From Saprospiraceae bacterium (lineage in GTDB: Bacteria > Bacteroidota > Bacteroidia > Chitinophagales > Saprospiraceae), in contig JAHDFP010000022.1 of assembly GCA_020628095.1 (NCBI GenBank), positions 1 through 64,000 of the forward strand: 64,000 bases of DNA, read 5' to 3'. Below are positions 1 through 11,400 of this stretch, piece after piece (the first letter of the stretch is position 1; every line of letters starts with the position of its first letter). The notes beneath the pieces are model-generated. The model made no database searches. It was not told where the DNA came from and saw only the letters and a program-made list of their open reading frames with translations. A program made the position numbers and the translations under genes.

Positions 1-1
1 C

Positions 2-1171
2 AAACCCCACGTAAATATTGGTACGATTGGTCACGTAGACCATGGTAAAACAACTCTAACTGCTGCGATTACTTACGTATTATCAGAAGCTGGACTATCA
101 GAAAAGATGGATTATGATGCTATCGATGGTGCCCCTGAAGAAAAAGAAAGAGGTATCACGATCAATACCGCTCACGTAGAATACGAAACAGCAAATAGAC
201 ACTATGCACACGTGGATTGTCCAGGTCACGCCGATTATGTAAAGAACATGGTAACGGGTGCGGCTCAGATGGATGGTGCTATCCTTGTAGTGGCTGCTAC
301 AGATGGTCCGATGCCTCAGACAAGAGAGCATATCTTATTATGTCGTCAGGTAGGTGTTCCGAGCATAGTAGTATTTATGAATAAGGTAGACTTAGTCGAT
401 GATGAGGAGATGTTAGAGTTAGTTGAGATGGAGGTAAGAGAGCTACTAGATCAATATGAGTTCAATGGTGACGAAGCCGCTGTTATCCAAGGCTCTGCTC
501 TTAAGGCATTAGAGGGAACTGATGATGGTAAAGCGAAGATCATGGAGCTAATGGAAGCTGTAGATACTCAGATTGCTGAGCCAGTAAGAGATGTAGATAA
601 GGATTTCTTGATGCCTATCGAGGATGTATTCTCTATCACAGGTCGTGGTACTGTGGCAACAGGAAGAATCGAGAGAGGAGTTATTAACTCAGGTGAGCCT
701 GTAGAGATCGTTGGTATGATGGCTGAAGGAGAGAAGCCTTTGACTTCTACGATTACAGGAGTTGAGATGTTTAGAAAGATATTAGAAAGAGGAGAAGCTG
801 GTGATAACGCTGGACTCTTATTAAGAGGTATCGATAAGAATGATATCAAAAGAGGAATGGTTATCGTGAAGCCAGGTTCTGTAACACCACACAAGAAGTT
901 TAAGTGTGAGGTATATGTATTAGCTAAGGATGAGGGTGGAAGACACACGCCATTCTTTAACGGTTATAGACCTCAGTTCTATTTCAGAACGACTGATGTA
1001 ACAGGAGATGTTGCTCTTCCAGAAAATGTAGAAATGGTTATGCCAGGTGATAACGTTTCTTTGGAAGTGTCATTGATTAACAGTATTGCCATGGAGAAAG
1101 GATTGAGATTTGCGATCAGAGAAGGTGGTAGGACTGTAGGTGCAGGTCAGGTTACAGAGATTATCGAATAA
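2..1171 (+). CDS. tuf: Elongation factor Tu, 5'-truncated by window edge
   Basis: GTPase that delivers aminoacyl-tRNA to the ribosome. The frame is open from base 2, and about 389 residues are visible. Roughly the first ten codons lie left of the window. Visible signatures are the P-loop GHVDHGKT (visible residues 10-17), the switch-I stretch [13 protein letters not shown], the DCPGH G3 motif and the NKVDL G4 motif, followed by the two beta-barrel domains up to the C-terminal [11 protein letters not shown]. An internal ATG at 107 is not the start, because the P-loop lies upstream of it. It is followed by a strong terminator and then tRNA-Trp and secE, the common Bacteroidota order. Identification is certain; only the true 5' end is unseen. 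Confidence 0.98.
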   Translation, partial: KPHVNIGTIGHVDHGKTTLTAAITYVLSEAGLSEKMDYDAIDGAPEEKERGITINTAHVEYETANRHYAHVDCPGHADYVKNMVTGAAQMDGAILVVAATDGPMPQTREHILLCRQVGVPSIVVFMNKVDLVDDEEMLELVEMEVRELLDQYEFNGDEAAVIQGSALKALEGTDDGKAKIMELMEAVDTQIAEPVRDVDKDFLMPIEDVFSITGRGTVATGRIERGVINSGEPVEIVGMMAEGEKPLTSTITGVEMFRKILERGEAGDNAGLLLRGIDKNDIKRGMVIVKPGSVTPHKKFKCEVYVLAKDEGGRHTPFFNGYRPQFYFRTTDVTGDVALPENVEMVMPGDNVSLEVSLINSIAMEKGLRFAIREGGRTVGAGQVTEIIE

Positions 1172-1197
1172 GAAGTTATTTGACAACGATATAATAG

Positions 1198-1228
1198 AAA
1201 TTAAGCATCTGTTGTAGGTGCTTAATTT
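1198..1228 (+). terminator. Rho-independent-type hairpin after tuf
   Basis: A 12-bp stem (AAATTAAGCATC against GGTGCTTAATTT, one T-G wobble) closes a 7-base loop TGTTGTA and is followed by a T-rich run. It starts 26 bases after the tuf stop. It probably ends the tuf transcript, so tRNA-Trp and secE would need read-through or their own promoter. Confidence 0.75.
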
Positions 1229-1278
1229 TCTGTATTTATAGACATATAGTTTTTTAAGATCAATTATAAAAAATTAAT

Positions 1279-1351
<73 letters not shown>

Positions 1352-1366
1352 CTGTTAAAAAGTGAT

Positions 1367-1561
1367 ATGAACGATATAGTACTTTATTTTAAAGAAAGTT
1401 ATAACGAACTAATACATAAGGTCACTTGGCCTACTTGGCCTAATCTTACCAGTAGTACTGTATTAGTCATTGTAGCATCTGTTATTATCGCTTTGATAAT
1501 ATTCCTTATGGATACGGTATCTAAAGGGGTGTTGACAAGAATATACGAGTTGAGTTTTTAA
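1367..1561 (+). CDS. secE: Preprotein translocase subunit SecE
   Basis: Small clamp subunit of the SecYEG inner-membrane translocon. The 64-residue protein has the single-membrane-span architecture of most bacterial SecE. It has an amphipathic N-terminus with the family motif KVTWPTWPNL (about residues 19-28), then one hydrophobic span (about 31-48) and a short tail. The ATG lies 16 bases after the tRNA-Trp gene, and nusG follows 26 bases after the stop, so secE-nusG form the usual pair leading into the ribosomal protein genes. Confidence 0.95.
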   Translation: MNDIVLYFKESYNELIHKVTWPTWPNLTSSTVLVIVASVIIALIIFLMDTVSKGVLTRIYELSF

Positions 1562-1587
1562 TTTATTCCTAACAGGAAACCCCCAAT

Positions 1588-2133
1588 ATGTCAGAAGAAA
1601 AACGTTGGTATTCTCTTAGGGTTATTAGTGGTAAGGAGAAAAAGATCAAGGAATACATAGAACTCGAACTGCAGAGAAATAAGTGGACTGATTTTGTCAC
1701 ACAGGTGTTAGTACCTTCTGAGAAGGTCTACAAAATCAGAAATGGGAAGAAAGTCATATTAGAAAGAAACATCTTACCTGGATATATTCTTGTAGAAGCC
1801 TATCCAAGTAAGTTTTCTGGCGAAATGATACAGGCGATTACTAATACGCCCAATGTGATTCATTTCTTGGGTCGTAATAAGCCTATACCGATGAAGCAAT
1901 CCGAGGCGAATAGAATGCTAGGTAAGGTGGACGAATCTCAGGAAGTGGGAGAATCTATGCTAGAACCGTTTATCGTCGGAGAAACGATTAAGATCATCGA
2001 TGGACCGTTCAATGACTTTGTAGGTGATATCAAGGAGGTCAACGAAGAAAAGAAAAAACTCAAGGTTATCGTTAAGATATTTGGACGAGGGACAGAGGTG
2101 GAATTGAATTTTATGCAAGTAGAAAAACAATAA
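1588..2133 (+). CDS. nusG: Transcription termination/antitermination factor NusG
   Basis: Binds RNA polymerase, increases processivity and couples transcription to translation or Rho. The 181 residues match the family length. The N-terminal NGN domain begins with the typical KRWYSLRVISGKEKKIKEYI and contains LVPSEKVYKIRNGKK and LPGYILVEA. The C-terminal KOW domain (about 125-178) contains PFIVGETIKIIDGPFNDFVG. rplK begins 13 bases after the stop, so co-transcription with rplKAJL is likely. Confidence 0.97.
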   Translation: MSEEKRWYSLRVISGKEKKIKEYIELELQRNKWTDFVTQVLVPSEKVYKIRNGKKVILERNILPGYILVEAYPSKFSGEMIQAITNTPNVIHFLGRNKPIPMKQSEANRMLGKVDESQEVGESMLEPFIVGETIKIIDGPFNDFVGDIKEVNEEKKKLKVIVKIFGRGTEVELNFMQVEKQ

Positions 2134-2146
2134 TAATTAACTCATA

Positions 2147-2605
2147 ATGGCAAAAGAAGTAGACGGCTTTATCAAACTCCAGGTCAGAGGTGGATCAGCT
2201 AATCCATCACCACCAGTAGGACCAGCACTCGGTGCTAAGGGTGTCAACATCATGGAGTTCTGCAAAAGGTTTAATGCAAAAACAGAAGACAAGAGAGGAA
2301 AGCTTCTTCCTGTTGTCATCACTGTATATAAAGACAAGTCTTTTGATTTTATTATCAAAACGACACCAGCAGCCACTCAGTTATTGGAGGTGGGCAAATT
2401 CAAGAAAGGATCACCAGAGTCTAATCGTGTCAAGGTAGGATCAGTCACTTGGGATCAAGTGAAAGCGATAGCTGAGGACAAGATGGATGACCTTAATGCC
2501 TTTACAATAGAATCTGCCATGAAGATGGTAGCGGGTACTGCCAGAAGTGCTGGTATTACTATCAGCGGTACCGCGCCTTGGGCGACGGCCGAGGATGCAG
2601 AATAG
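2147..2605 (+). CDS. rplK: 50S ribosomal protein L11
   Basis: Part of the GTPase-associated centre of the large subunit. It is 152 residues long, a little longer than the usual 141-147 because of a short acidic tail ending AEDAE. The N-terminal signature [20 protein letters not shown] is intact, and the C-terminal RNA-binding domain contains TARSAGITI. It lies between nusG and rplA in the canonical L11-L1-L10-L7/L12 cluster. Confidence 0.97.
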   Translation: MAKEVDGFIKLQVRGGSANPSPPVGPALGAKGVNIMEFCKRFNAKTEDKRGKLLPVVITVYKDKSFDFIIKTTPAATQLLEVGKFKKGSPESNRVKVGSVTWDQVKAIAEDKMDDLNAFTIESAMKMVAGTARSAGITISGTAPWATAEDAE

Positions 2606-2681
2606 TATAAGAACGTTTTATTATAAATATTTTTTAAAAAGGGAGTCTCTAAAAAAGACGTTAGAACCTTAGACAATTGAA

Positions 2682-3371
2682 ATGGCTCGATTAAGTAAAA
2701 AAAGAAAAGTCGCCAACGCTAAAGTAGATGCTGATAAGCTCTACCCAATCCAAGAGGCGATGGCTCTCGTGAAGGAAGTCAATACGGCAAAGTTTAATGC
2801 TTCTGTAGACCTTCACATCCGATTAGGTGTAGACCCAAGAAAAGCAGACCAAGCGATCAGAGGGACTGTCACCTTACCTAATGGTACTGGAAAAACTAAG
2901 AAAGTATTAGTCCTCTGTACACCTGACAAAGAAGAAGAAGCAAGGGCAGCAGGTGCTGATTACGTGGGCTTAGATGAGTTCATCCAAAAAATACAGCAAG
3001 GCTGGACAGATATGGATGTCATCATCGCGGCACCCAATGTGATGGCTCAGGTAGGTCGTGTAGGTCGTATACTCGGACCCCGTGGTCTAATGCCTAACCC
3101 TAAGTCGGGTACAGTAACTCCTAATATTGGGGCTGCAGTACAAGATGTCAAAGGTGGTAAAATAGCATTCCGTGTGGACAAGTATGGAATCATACATAAC
3201 TCCATAGGTCGTGTAGAGTTTAGCGCAGATAAGCTAGCAGAAAACGCTAACGAACTGATTAACACAGTGATGAAGCTAAAGCCTGCATCGGCCAAAGGGA
3301 CATATCTAAAGGGCCTTAGCGTTGCAAGCACGATGAGTCCGGGTATCAAGATCGAACCAAAATATTCCTAA
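2682..3371 (+). CDS. rplA: 50S ribosomal protein L1
   Basis: Binds 23S rRNA at the mobile L1 stalk and in many bacteria represses its own operon. It has 229 residues, the typical length. Family motifs are visible: a lysine-rich N-terminus, the block [20 protein letters not shown], and the hallmark [17 protein letters not shown]. It is separated from rplK by 76 AT-rich bases in which I saw no clear promoter. rplJ starts 20 bases downstream. Confidence 0.97.
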   Translation: MARLSKKRKVANAKVDADKLYPIQEAMALVKEVNTAKFNASVDLHIRLGVDPRKADQAIRGTVTLPNGTGKTKKVLVLCTPDKEEEARAAGADYVGLDEFIQKIQQGWTDMDVIIAAPNVMAQVGRVGRILGPRGLMPNPKSGTVTPNIGAAVQDVKGGKIAFRVDKYGIIHNSIGRVEFSADKLAENANELINTVMKLKPASAKGTYLKGLSVASTMSPGIKIEPKYS

Positions 3372-3391
3372 CCTTCAGATAGAACAGAAAG

Positions 3392-3919
3392 ATGAAAAAA
3401 GAAGATAAAATTGCAGTAGTTAATGCACTAAAAGAAAAAATCTCGGAGTCTAACTTTTTCTATTTGGCGGATTCTTCGGAGCTCAATGTGCAGCAAGTTA
3501 ATGCTTTCAGAGGATTGTGTTTTGAGAAGGGAATAGAGATGAAAGTGGTCAAAAATACACTGATCAAAAAGGCGATGGAGGCACTGAGTGAAGATGGTCG
3601 TTATGATGAGTTGTATGGTACACTCAAAGGGCCTACCTCGGTAATGTTTACCGACACGGCTAACTTACCAGCTAAGGTTATAGAAGAGTTTAGAAAATCT
3701 CATGATAAGCCATTGCTTAAGGCGGCTTACATAGATTCTAGTGTATATATCGGTGACGAGGTGCTAAAAGACTTAGCAGCCTTAAAATCGAAAGAAGAGC
3801 TGATAGGAGAGATTGTATCATTATTACAATCACCTGCTAAGAATGTTATATCTGCGCTTAAGTCTAGTGGTAGTACTATCGCTGGATTAGTTAAGACATT
3901 GCAGGAGAGGGGCGAGTAA
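3392..3919 (+). CDS. rplJ: 50S ribosomal protein L10
   Basis: Base of the ribosomal stalk that anchors L7/L12 dimers. It has 175 residues, normal for the family. The N-terminal region (KEDKIAVVNALKEKISESN) and the conserved block GIEMKVVKNTLIKKA are visible, followed by GPTSVMF. The C-terminal L12-docking helix is present. Only 20 bases separate it from rplA, so there is no room for a separate long L10 leader of the enterobacterial kind. Confidence 0.95.
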   Translation: MKKEDKIAVVNALKEKISESNFFYLADSSELNVQQVNAFRGLCFEKGIEMKVVKNTLIKKAMEALSEDGRYDELYGTLKGPTSVMFTDTANLPAKVIEEFRKSHDKPLLKAAYIDSSVYIGDEVLKDLAALKSKEELIGEIVSLLQSPAKNVISALKSSGSTIAGLVKTLQERGE

Positions 3920-4009
3920 TTTGTGTTATTAAAAAATTTGGCTTCCAAGCTAATCGCATCTTTAGAGATGTAATTATTTATTTATATAGTTTTTAAAAAT
4001 TAAAATTTC

Positions 4010-4387
4010 ATGGCAGACTTAAAGTCAATTGCGGATCAGCTTGTCAACCTTACTGTAAAAGAGGTTAACGAACTTGCTGACATTTTAAAAGAAGAGCATG
4101 GAATCGAACCTGCTGCTGCGGCTGTAGCTGTTGCTGCTGGACCTGCTGGAGGTGGAGATGCTGGCGCTGCAGAACAAACAGAGTTTTCTGTTATGTTAAA
4201 TTCTGCAGGATCGGCTAAACTTGCCGTTGTAAAAGAAGTTAAGAATTTACTTGGTCTTGGACTTAAAGATGCAAAAGAACTCGTGGATGGAGCACCTACT
4301 GCTGTAAAAGAAGGTATTCCTAAAGATGAGGCAGAATCAATTAAAGCGGCACTAGAAGCTGCTGGAGCTGACGTTGAGTTGAAATAA
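4010..4387 (+). CDS. rplL: 50S ribosomal protein L7/L12
   Basis: Multimeric stalk protein that recruits translational GTPases. It has 125 residues. The N-terminal dimerisation domain ([20 protein letters not shown]) is followed by an alanine/glycine-rich hinge (about 35-52) and the C-terminal factor-binding domain with [20 protein letters not shown]. The 90-base rplJ-rplL gap is AT-rich and holds a small hairpin (CATCT/AGATG, 3957-3970). That hairpin may help set the higher L12 dose, which is inference only. Confidence 0.97.
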   Translation: MADLKSIADQLVNLTVKEVNELADILKEEHGIEPAAAAVAVAAGPAGGGDAGAAEQTEFSVMLNSAGSAKLAVVKEVKNLLGLGLKDAKELVDGAPTAVKEGIPKDEAESIKAALEAAGADVELK

Positions 4388-4450
4388 GAACGTTCGCTTT
4401 TCAAATAGTTGATGCATAAAAAGTTCTAATTCCATAGATAAAATAAGTAG

Positions 4451-4475
4451 GCTTAGTCGCTGTTAGCGGCTAAGC
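4451..4475 (+). terminator. Strong rplL-rpoB intergenic hairpin (attenuator-like)
   Basis: The inverted repeat GCTTAGTCGC / GCGGCTAAGC has 10 pairs with one T-G wobble around the 5-base loop TGTTA. It lies 63 bases after the rplL stop and 66 bases before the rpoB start. No continuous T tract follows (TATACCTATTTG), so it fits a partial terminator or an RNA-processing site better than a full stop. An attenuator at this junction is well known in enterobacteria; the equivalence here is inferred. Confidence 0.55.
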
Positions 4476-4497
4476 TATACCTATTTGTGGAAGTTAC

Positions 4498-4525
4498 TTG
4501 GTAAAGTCGTTTTCTTTAATTTTTG
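4498..4525 (+). promoter_or_regulatory. Possible rpoBC promoter
   Basis: TTG at 4498-4500 and TAATTTTTG at 4517-4525 resemble the Bacteroidota -33 (TTTG) and -7 (TAnnTTTG) elements, with one extra base in the -7 box and a 16-base spacer. The ATG of rpoB is 16 bases downstream. Together with the hairpin just upstream, this would let rpoBC be transcribed separately from the ribosomal protein genes. Confidence 0.35.
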
Positions 4526-4540
4526 TAGAAACAATCAAAC

Positions 4541-7500
4541 ATGGCTCAAGCAAAAGCTGTAACTCAGTCAAAAAGACACAACTTCGGAAAAGCAAAAGTT
4601 GCTGACGCTTATCCTGATTTGTTAGAGATTCAAATCAAATCTTTTCAGGAGTTTTTCCAATTAGAAACCACCCCAGAAAATCGTGGTAACGAGGGGTTAT
4701 TTAATGTATTTCAGGAAAATTTTCCCATCACAGATGCCAGAAATATTTTCGTTTTAGAGTTTTTGGATTATTTCATAGACCCACCGAGGTATAGTATCAG
4801 TGAGTGTATGGAGAGAGGACTTACATATAGTGTCCCCCTCAAAGCGAAATTAAGGTTGTCTTGTAATGACGAGGAGCATGTCGATTTTCAGACCATCGTA
4901 CAGGATGTATTCTTAGGTAATATACCATATATGACACCTAAGGGGACTTTTGTGATTAACGGTGCAGAGAGAGTCGTCGTATCACAATTGCACAGATCCC
5001 CAGGTGTATTCTTCGCACTTAACTTTCACCCTAATGGATCAAAGATATACTCCGCCAGAGTAATTCCTTTTAAGGGTGCGTGGATGGAGTTCACGACGGA
5101 TATCAACAATGTGATGTTCGCCTATATCGATAGAAAGAAGAAGTTTCCCGTAACGACTTTATTGAGAGCGATAGGATACGATTCTGATAAGAATATACTT
5201 GAGATTTTTGGTCTGTCAGAAGAGATCAAGGCAGATAAGAAAAGCCTCAAAAAGGCCATCGGAAGAAAACTTGCGGCGCGGGTGCTCAAGAAATGGAATG
5301 AGGATTTCGTGGATGAAGATACAGGGGAAGTTGTTACTATAGAGAGAAACGAAATCATCTTAGAGCGTGATGACACGCTGGATGAGGAGAACATTCTATT
5401 GATCTTAGAATCTGATATAGATTCTATTATTCTACAAAAAGATAAGACAGGAGAGGACGTTAAGGATTTCAGTATCATATATCAGACATTACAGAAAGAT
5501 CCTTCTTCTTCAGAATTAGAGGCTGTAACTCAGATATACAGACAACTTAGAGGCACAGATCCACCGGATGAAGAGACGGCTCGTGGTATTATAGATAAGC
5601 TATTCTTCTCAGATAAGAGATATAATCTCGGTGAGGTCGGTCGTTATAAGATCAATAGAAAACTGAATGTCGATGTTCCTGAGGATACGCTGGTATTGAC
5701 AAAAGAGGATATTATAGAGATCATTAAGTACATCGTCGATCTAATCAATCAAAGAGCAGAACTCGATGATATCGATCACCTGAGTAATAGACGTGTACGT
5801 ACGGTGGGTGAGCAACTGTACTCGCAGTTTGGTGTGGGTCTTGCAAGGATGGCAAGGACTATCCGTGAGAGAATGAATGTCAGAGATAACGAGGTATTTA
5901 CGCCGATAGACTTGATTAATGCGCGTACGCTTTCTTCTGTTATTAATTCATTCTTTGGTACATCTCAGTTGTCTCAGTTTTTGGATCAGACTAATCCATT
6001 ATCAGAGATTACACATAAGAGAAGAATCTCGGCACTCGGACCAGGTGGTTTATCTAGGGAGCGTGCGGGTTTTGAGGTAAGGGATGTTCACTATTCTCAC
6101 TATGGTAGACTCTGTACGATAGAGACACCAGAAGGACCTAACATTGGTCTGATCTCGACGCTGTGCGTGTTCGCTAAGGTGAATAAGATGGGATTCTTAG
6201 AGACGCCATATAGAAAGGTTAAGTCAGGTATTGTGGACCTCAAGTCCAGCATAGAGTACCTAAGTGCAGAAGGTGAAGATTACAAAAAAATAGCACAGGC
6301 CAATGCGGCTATATCAGAGAAAGGAGCATTCGTAAGTGATAGGGTCAAGTGTAGAGAGCATGGTGACTTCCCAGTCTTAGTTCCTGATGATATCGAGTAT
6401 ATGGATGTCGCACCTAACCAGATTGTCGGTGTGTCTGCTTCTTTGATACCATTTTTAGAGAATGATGATGCCAATAGAGCCCTGATGGGATCTAACATGC
6501 AACGTCAGGCGGTACCATTGGTCAGACCAAGATCGCCGATCGTCGGTACAGGAATAGAGCAGAAAGTAGCACAAGACTCTAGGATACTTATAAATGCAGA
6601 AGGAAAAGGAGTCGTACAATATGTAGACGCGGACAAGATTGTCATAGAGTACGATAGATCAGAAGAAGACCAGTTGGTTTCTTTCGAGAGTAATGTCAAG
6701 ACTTATACGTTGACTAAGTTCAAAAGAACTAACCAAGGATCTACGATCAATCTCAAACCGATTGTCAAAAAAGGTGATCGTGTGGACAGAGGTACTTTGC
6801 TATCAGATGGATATGCGACAGAGAAAGGAGAATTGGCATTGGGCCAAAACTTATTGGTTTCTTTCATGCCTTGGAAGGGGTATAACTTTGAGGATGCCAT
6901 CGTGTTATCCGAGAGGGTAGTAAGAGAAGATATATTCACTTCTCTTCATATAGAGAGTTATGAGCTAGAGGTCAGAGATACTAAGTTAGGAGAAGAAGAA
7001 TTAACTAATGATATTCCTAACGTCTCAGAAGAAGCCACTAAGGATCTCGACGAAAACGGAATTATCAGACTTGGAGCCTGGGTGAAAGAAGGAGATATCC
7101 TTATCGGTAAGATCACACCTAAAGGGGAATCTGATCCGACACCAGAAGAAAAACTTCTTAGAGCGATATTCGGTGATAAAGCAGGTGATGTGAAAGATGC
7201 TTCGCTCAAAGCACCGCCATCAACTAAAGGACTTATAATAGATAAGAAATTATTCGCCAGAGCTAAGAAGGACAAATTCCAAAAAGTACAGGAAAAAGAA
7301 CTTCTTGCGAAGCTGGAAGATACACATGCCGTCGCACTCAATGAGTTGCGTACCATGTTGATAGATAAGTTACTTATCTTATTAAAAGGTAAGTCTTCTC
7401 AGGGAGTTAAGAGTATCTATAACGAAGAATTAGTGTCCAAAGGATCTAAGTTTTCTACGAAGCTCTTAAAAGACTTAGACTATTCTCAGGTAGATTACAC

Positions 7501-8365
7501 AGGATGGACTAGAGACGATGATACTAACAAATTAGTGGCATCACTTCTCCATAACTATAGTATCAAAGTCAATGAAGAAGTTGGTCGCTACAAGAGAGAG
7601 AAATTCAATATCAGTATAGGTGATGAGTTACCGGCAGGTGTTCTTAAGTTAGCCAAAGTTTATCTAGCTAAGAAGAGAAAACTGAAGGTGGGAGACAAGC
7701 TGGCAGGAAGACACGGAAATAAGGGTATCGTATCTCGTATAGTAAGACAGGAGGACATGCCTTTCCTTGCTGACGGTACGCCTGTAGATATCGTACTTAA
7801 TCCATTAGGTGTACCATCAAGGATGAACCTCGGACAGATATTCGAGACAGTTCTTGGATGGGCAGGGCTTAAGTTAGGATTGAAGTTTTCTACACCGATA
7901 TTCGATGGAGCTTCTTTAGATGAGATAGAAGATTTTGTCAAGCAAGCAGATCTACCATCATTAGGTCAGACTTATCTATACGATGGTGAGACGGGTGATC
8001 GTTTCCATCAGGAGGCCACAGTAGGTATTATATATATGCTTAAGCTGAGCCACATGGTAGATGATAAGATGCACGCAAGATCTATTGGACCATACTCATT
8101 GATCACGCAGCAGCCATTAGGTGGTAAGGCGCAGTTTGGTGGTCAGAGATTTGGTGAGATGGAGGTATGGGCATTAGAGGCATTTGGTGCATCTAATATT
8201 CTGAGAGAATTACTGACGATTAAGTCAGATGATATACAAGGTAGAGCCAAGGCTTATGAGGCAATCGTCAAAGGTGAGAATCTACCAGAACCGGGTATCC
8301 CAGAATCGTTTAATGTACTTATACACGAATTAAGAGGACTGGCACTAGATGTCAAATTTGATTAG
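4541..8365 (+). CDS. rpoB: DNA-directed RNA polymerase subunit beta
   Basis: Forms one side of the catalytic cleft of RNA polymerase. Its 1274 residues are typical for Bacteroidota. The rifampicin-binding region (about residues 470-535) shows [31 protein letters not shown] and [14 protein letters not shown]. These are wild-type-like residues at the usual resistance positions, as far as can be judged by eye. Further on are the conserved blocks [20 protein letters not shown] and [10 protein letters not shown] (about 1050), and near the C-terminus [20 protein letters not shown]. rpoC begins 53 bases after the stop, so the two are co-transcribed. Confidence 0.99.
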   Translation: MAQAKAVTQSKRHNFGKAKVADAYPDLLEIQIKSFQEFFQLETTPENRGNEGLFNVFQENFPITDARNIFVLEFLDYFIDPPRYSISECMERGLTYSVPLKAKLRLSCNDEEHVDFQTIVQDVFLGNIPYMTPKGTFVINGAERVVVSQLHRSPGVFFALNFHPNGSKIYSARVIPFKGAWMEFTTDINNVMFAYIDRKKKFPVTTLLRAIGYDSDKNILEIFGLSEEIKADKKSLKKAIGRKLAARVLKKWNEDFVDEDTGEVVTIERNEIILERDDTLDEENILLILESDIDSIILQKDKTGEDVKDFSIIYQTLQKDPSSSELEAVTQIYRQLRGTDPPDEETARGIIDKLFFSDKRYNLGEVGRYKINRKLNVDVPEDTLVLTKEDIIEIIKYIVDLINQRAELDDIDHLSNRRVRTVGEQLYSQFGVGLARMARTIRERMNVRDNEVFTPIDLINARTLSSVINSFFGTSQLSQFLDQTNPLSEITHKRRISALGPGGLSRERAGFEVRDVHYSHYGRLCTIETPEGPNIGLISTLCVFAKVNKMGFLETPYRKVKSGIVDLKSSIEYLSAEGEDYKKIAQANAAISEKGAFVSDRVKCREHGDFPVLVPDDIEYMDVAPNQIVGVSASLIPFLENDDANRALMGSNMQRQAVPLVRPRSPIVGTGIEQKVAQDSRILINAEGKGVVQYVDADKIVIEYDRSEEDQLVSFESNVKTYTLTKFKRTNQGSTINLKPIVKKGDRVDRGTLLSDGYATEKGELALGQNLLVSFMPWKGYNFEDAIVLSERVVREDIFTSLHIESYELEVRDTKLGEEELTNDIPNVSEEATKDLDENGIIRLGAWVKEGDILIGKITPKGESDPTPEEKLLRAIFGDKAGDVKDASLKAPPSTKGLIIDKKLFARAKKDKFQKVQEKELLAKLEDTHAVALNELRTMLIDKLLILLKGKSSQGVKSIYNEELVSKGSKFSTKLLKDLDYSQVDYTGWTRDDDTNKLVASLLHNYSIKVNEEVGRYKREKFNISIGDELPAGVLKLAKVYLAKKRKLKVGDKLAGRHGNKGIVSRIVRQEDMPFLADGTPVDIVLNPLGVPSRMNLGQIFETVLGWAGLKLGLKFSTPIFDGASLDEIEDFVKQADLPSLGQTYLYDGETGDRFHQEATVGIIYMLKLSHMVDDKMHARSIGPYSLITQQPLGGKAQFGGQRFGEMEVWALEAFGASNILRELLTIKSDDIQGRAKAYEAIVKGENLPEPGIPESFNVLIHELRGLALDVKFD

Positions 8366-8418
8366 TAGTAGTTTTTTAAGAAACAAAATTTAATAATCTC
8401 TATTAAAGATTAAATTGT

Positions 8419-11400
8419 ATGCCATTTAAACGTAAAAACGAGCAAACTACAAGGAAATTTGATTCTATTACGATCTGTCTTACTTCTCCTGATGAGATAT
8501 TAGAAAGGTCGTATGGAGAGGTCCTTAAGCCAGAAACAATCAACTACAGAACTTATAAGCCTGAGAGAGATGGCTTATTCTGTGAGCGTATATTTGGACC
8601 TGTCAAAGACTATGAGTGTTATTGCGGTAAGTATAAAAGAATCAGATATAAAGGTATCGTCTGTGATAGATGTGGTGTAGAGGTCACAGAGAAGAAAGTG
8701 AGAAGAGAGAGAATGGGACATATCAAATTAGTAGTCCCTGTTGTACATATCTGGTTTTTCAAATCTTTGCCAAATAAGATAGGTTACCTACTAGGTATCT
8801 CATCTAAGAAGCTTGAGTCTATTATCTATTATGAACGATATGTTGTTATACAGGCAGGGGTAAAAGAAGAAGAAATTCCTTTCAAGGAATTATATACGGA
8901 AGAGGAATACTTCGAAATCTTGGAAACCTTACCAGAAGGTAACCAACAGTTAGATGATGAAGACCCGCAGAAGTTCATCGCTAAGATGGGCGCAGAAGCG
9001 GTATTCGAATTGCTTAAAAGATTGAAACTGGATGAGTTATCATATCAGTTACGTCACCAAGCCGCGACAGAAACTTCTCAACAAAGAAAATCAGAAGCCC
9101 TTAAGCGTCTGAGAGTTGTGGAAGCATTCAGAGATGGTCAGACAAGAGTAGAAAACAGACCAGAGTGGGCGATCATCCAGTATCTACCGATTATACCACC
9201 AGAGTTGAGGCCATTAGTACCTCTAGATGGTGGTCGATTCGCAAGTTCTGATCTTAATGATTTATACAGAAGGGTTATCATAAGAAACAATCGTCTTAAG
9301 CGATTATTAGAGATCAAAGCACCTGAAGTTATCCTTAGGAATGAGAAAAGGATGCTACAGGAGGCAGTCGATTCTTTATTCGATAACTCGCGTAAGTCTA
9401 ATGCGGTCAAGGCCGAAGGTGGTCGATCTCTTAAGTCACTGAGTGACATCCTCAAAGGAAAACAAGGTCGATTTAGACAGAATCTTCTCGGTAAGCGTGT
9501 GGATTATTCTGGTCGTTCGGTTATCGTCGTAGGACCTAATCTTAAGTTACACGAGTGCGGACTTCCTAAAGGAATGGCATCAGAGTTATTTAAGCCATTT
9601 GTAATCAGAAAGCTCATAGAAAGAGGTATCGTCAAGACGGTCAAATCCGCTAAGAAATTAGTAGATAGAAAAGACCCTGTGATATGGGAAATATTAGAAA
9701 ATGTGCTGAAAGGTCACCCTGTCTTACTTAACAGGGCACCGACTCTTCACAGACTTTCTATACAGGCCTTCCAGCCTAAATTAGTCGAAGGAAAAGCAAT
9801 ACAATTACATCCGTTGGTAACGGGTGCATTCAATGCGGATTTTGATGGTGATCAGATGGCAGTGCACGTTCCGTTGAGTCATGCGGCAATCCTAGAAGCA
9901 CAGGTATTGATGCTTTCTTCTCATAACATGCTCAATCCTCAGAATGGATCACCGATTACGCTGCCATCTCAGGATATGGTATTGGGTCTATATTACCTGA
10001 CCAAAGAGAGGTTAGACCTTGCTGTAGGTAAGAATGGAAAAGAGCACATATTCTATTCTCCAGAAGAAGTTATGATTGCCTATAACGAAGGCAAGTTAGA
10101 ATTACATAAAGGAATCAAGGTCCGAGCGAAAGTAGAAAATGCAGAGGGACAAATAGTCAAGGACATTGTAGAGACGACTGTGGGTAGAGTACTGTTCAAT
10201 CAGAAGACTCCAGACAGAGTCCCTTTTATCAATGTATTATTGACTAAGAAGAACCTTAAAAAAGTTATCTCTGATATCATCAAGAGAACAGATTTCCCGA
10301 CAACGGCGGAGTTCTTGGATCAGATTAAGACGATGGGATTCTACTGGTCATTCAAAGGGGGACTATCATTTAACCTTGGAGACTTGATTAATCCATCAGT
10401 CAAAGAATCTACCCTACAAGAGGCGTCAGAGGATGTGGATGAAGTATGGGATAATTATAACATGGGTCTGATTACACCGACAGAGAGATACCGTCAGGTT
10501 ATAGATAAGTGGACAACAGCAGATAATAAGATCACTGAGAATCTCATGAAAGAGATTGCTGAGCACAAAGGAGGATTTAACTCTGTGTATATGATGCTGG
10601 ATTCTGGAGCAAGGGGATCTAAGCAGCAGATTAAGCAGCTATGTGGACTGAGAGGATTGATGGCAAAGCCGAGAAAATCAGGTGATACAGGTGGTGCCGT
10701 CATCGAGAATCCAATACTTTCTAATTTCTTAGATGGATTATCAGTACAGGATTACTTTATATCCACGCACGGTGCGAGAAAAGGTCTTGCTGATACAGCC
10801 TTGAAGACAGCGGATGCAGGTTATCTGACAAGACGTCTTGTGGATGTCTCTCAGGATGTCGTAATATCCATAGAGGATTGTCATACTCTCAGAGGAATTA
10901 ACATGACACCTTTTATAGAAAATGATAAGGTCGTAGAGACTCTTGCTTCAAGGATAGAAGGTCGATATGTGCTTAATGATGTATACTATCCAGATACAGA
11001 TGATATATTAATGGAGAGTGGGGAATACATCGATCACGATATGGCTGATAAAATAGAAGCGGCTGGCATAGATAAAGTGAAAATCAGATCTGTACTAACG
11101 TGTGAATCCAAGAAGGGTGTATGTGCGAAGTGCTATGGTAAGAATCTTGCGACTAACCGATTAGCAGAGAAAGGAGATTCTGTAGGTATCATCGCGGCAC
11201 AGAGTATCGGTGAGCCAGGTACACAGTTGACACTACGTACATTCCACGTGGGTGGTATTGCCTCTGTATCCAAGGCAGAATCAGAGACGATATCTAAGTA
11301 TGACGGTAAATTGGAGTTTGATAACATCAAGACTGTCAAGTACGAAGAAAATGGAAATGTCAATGAGATCGTCCTATCAAGATCTGGAGAAATTAGAGTC

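Noticed and set aside
107-1171. Start of tuf at the internal ATG 107
   Set aside because: The GHVDHGKT P-loop lies upstream in the same open frame, so the gene simply runs in from the left edge.
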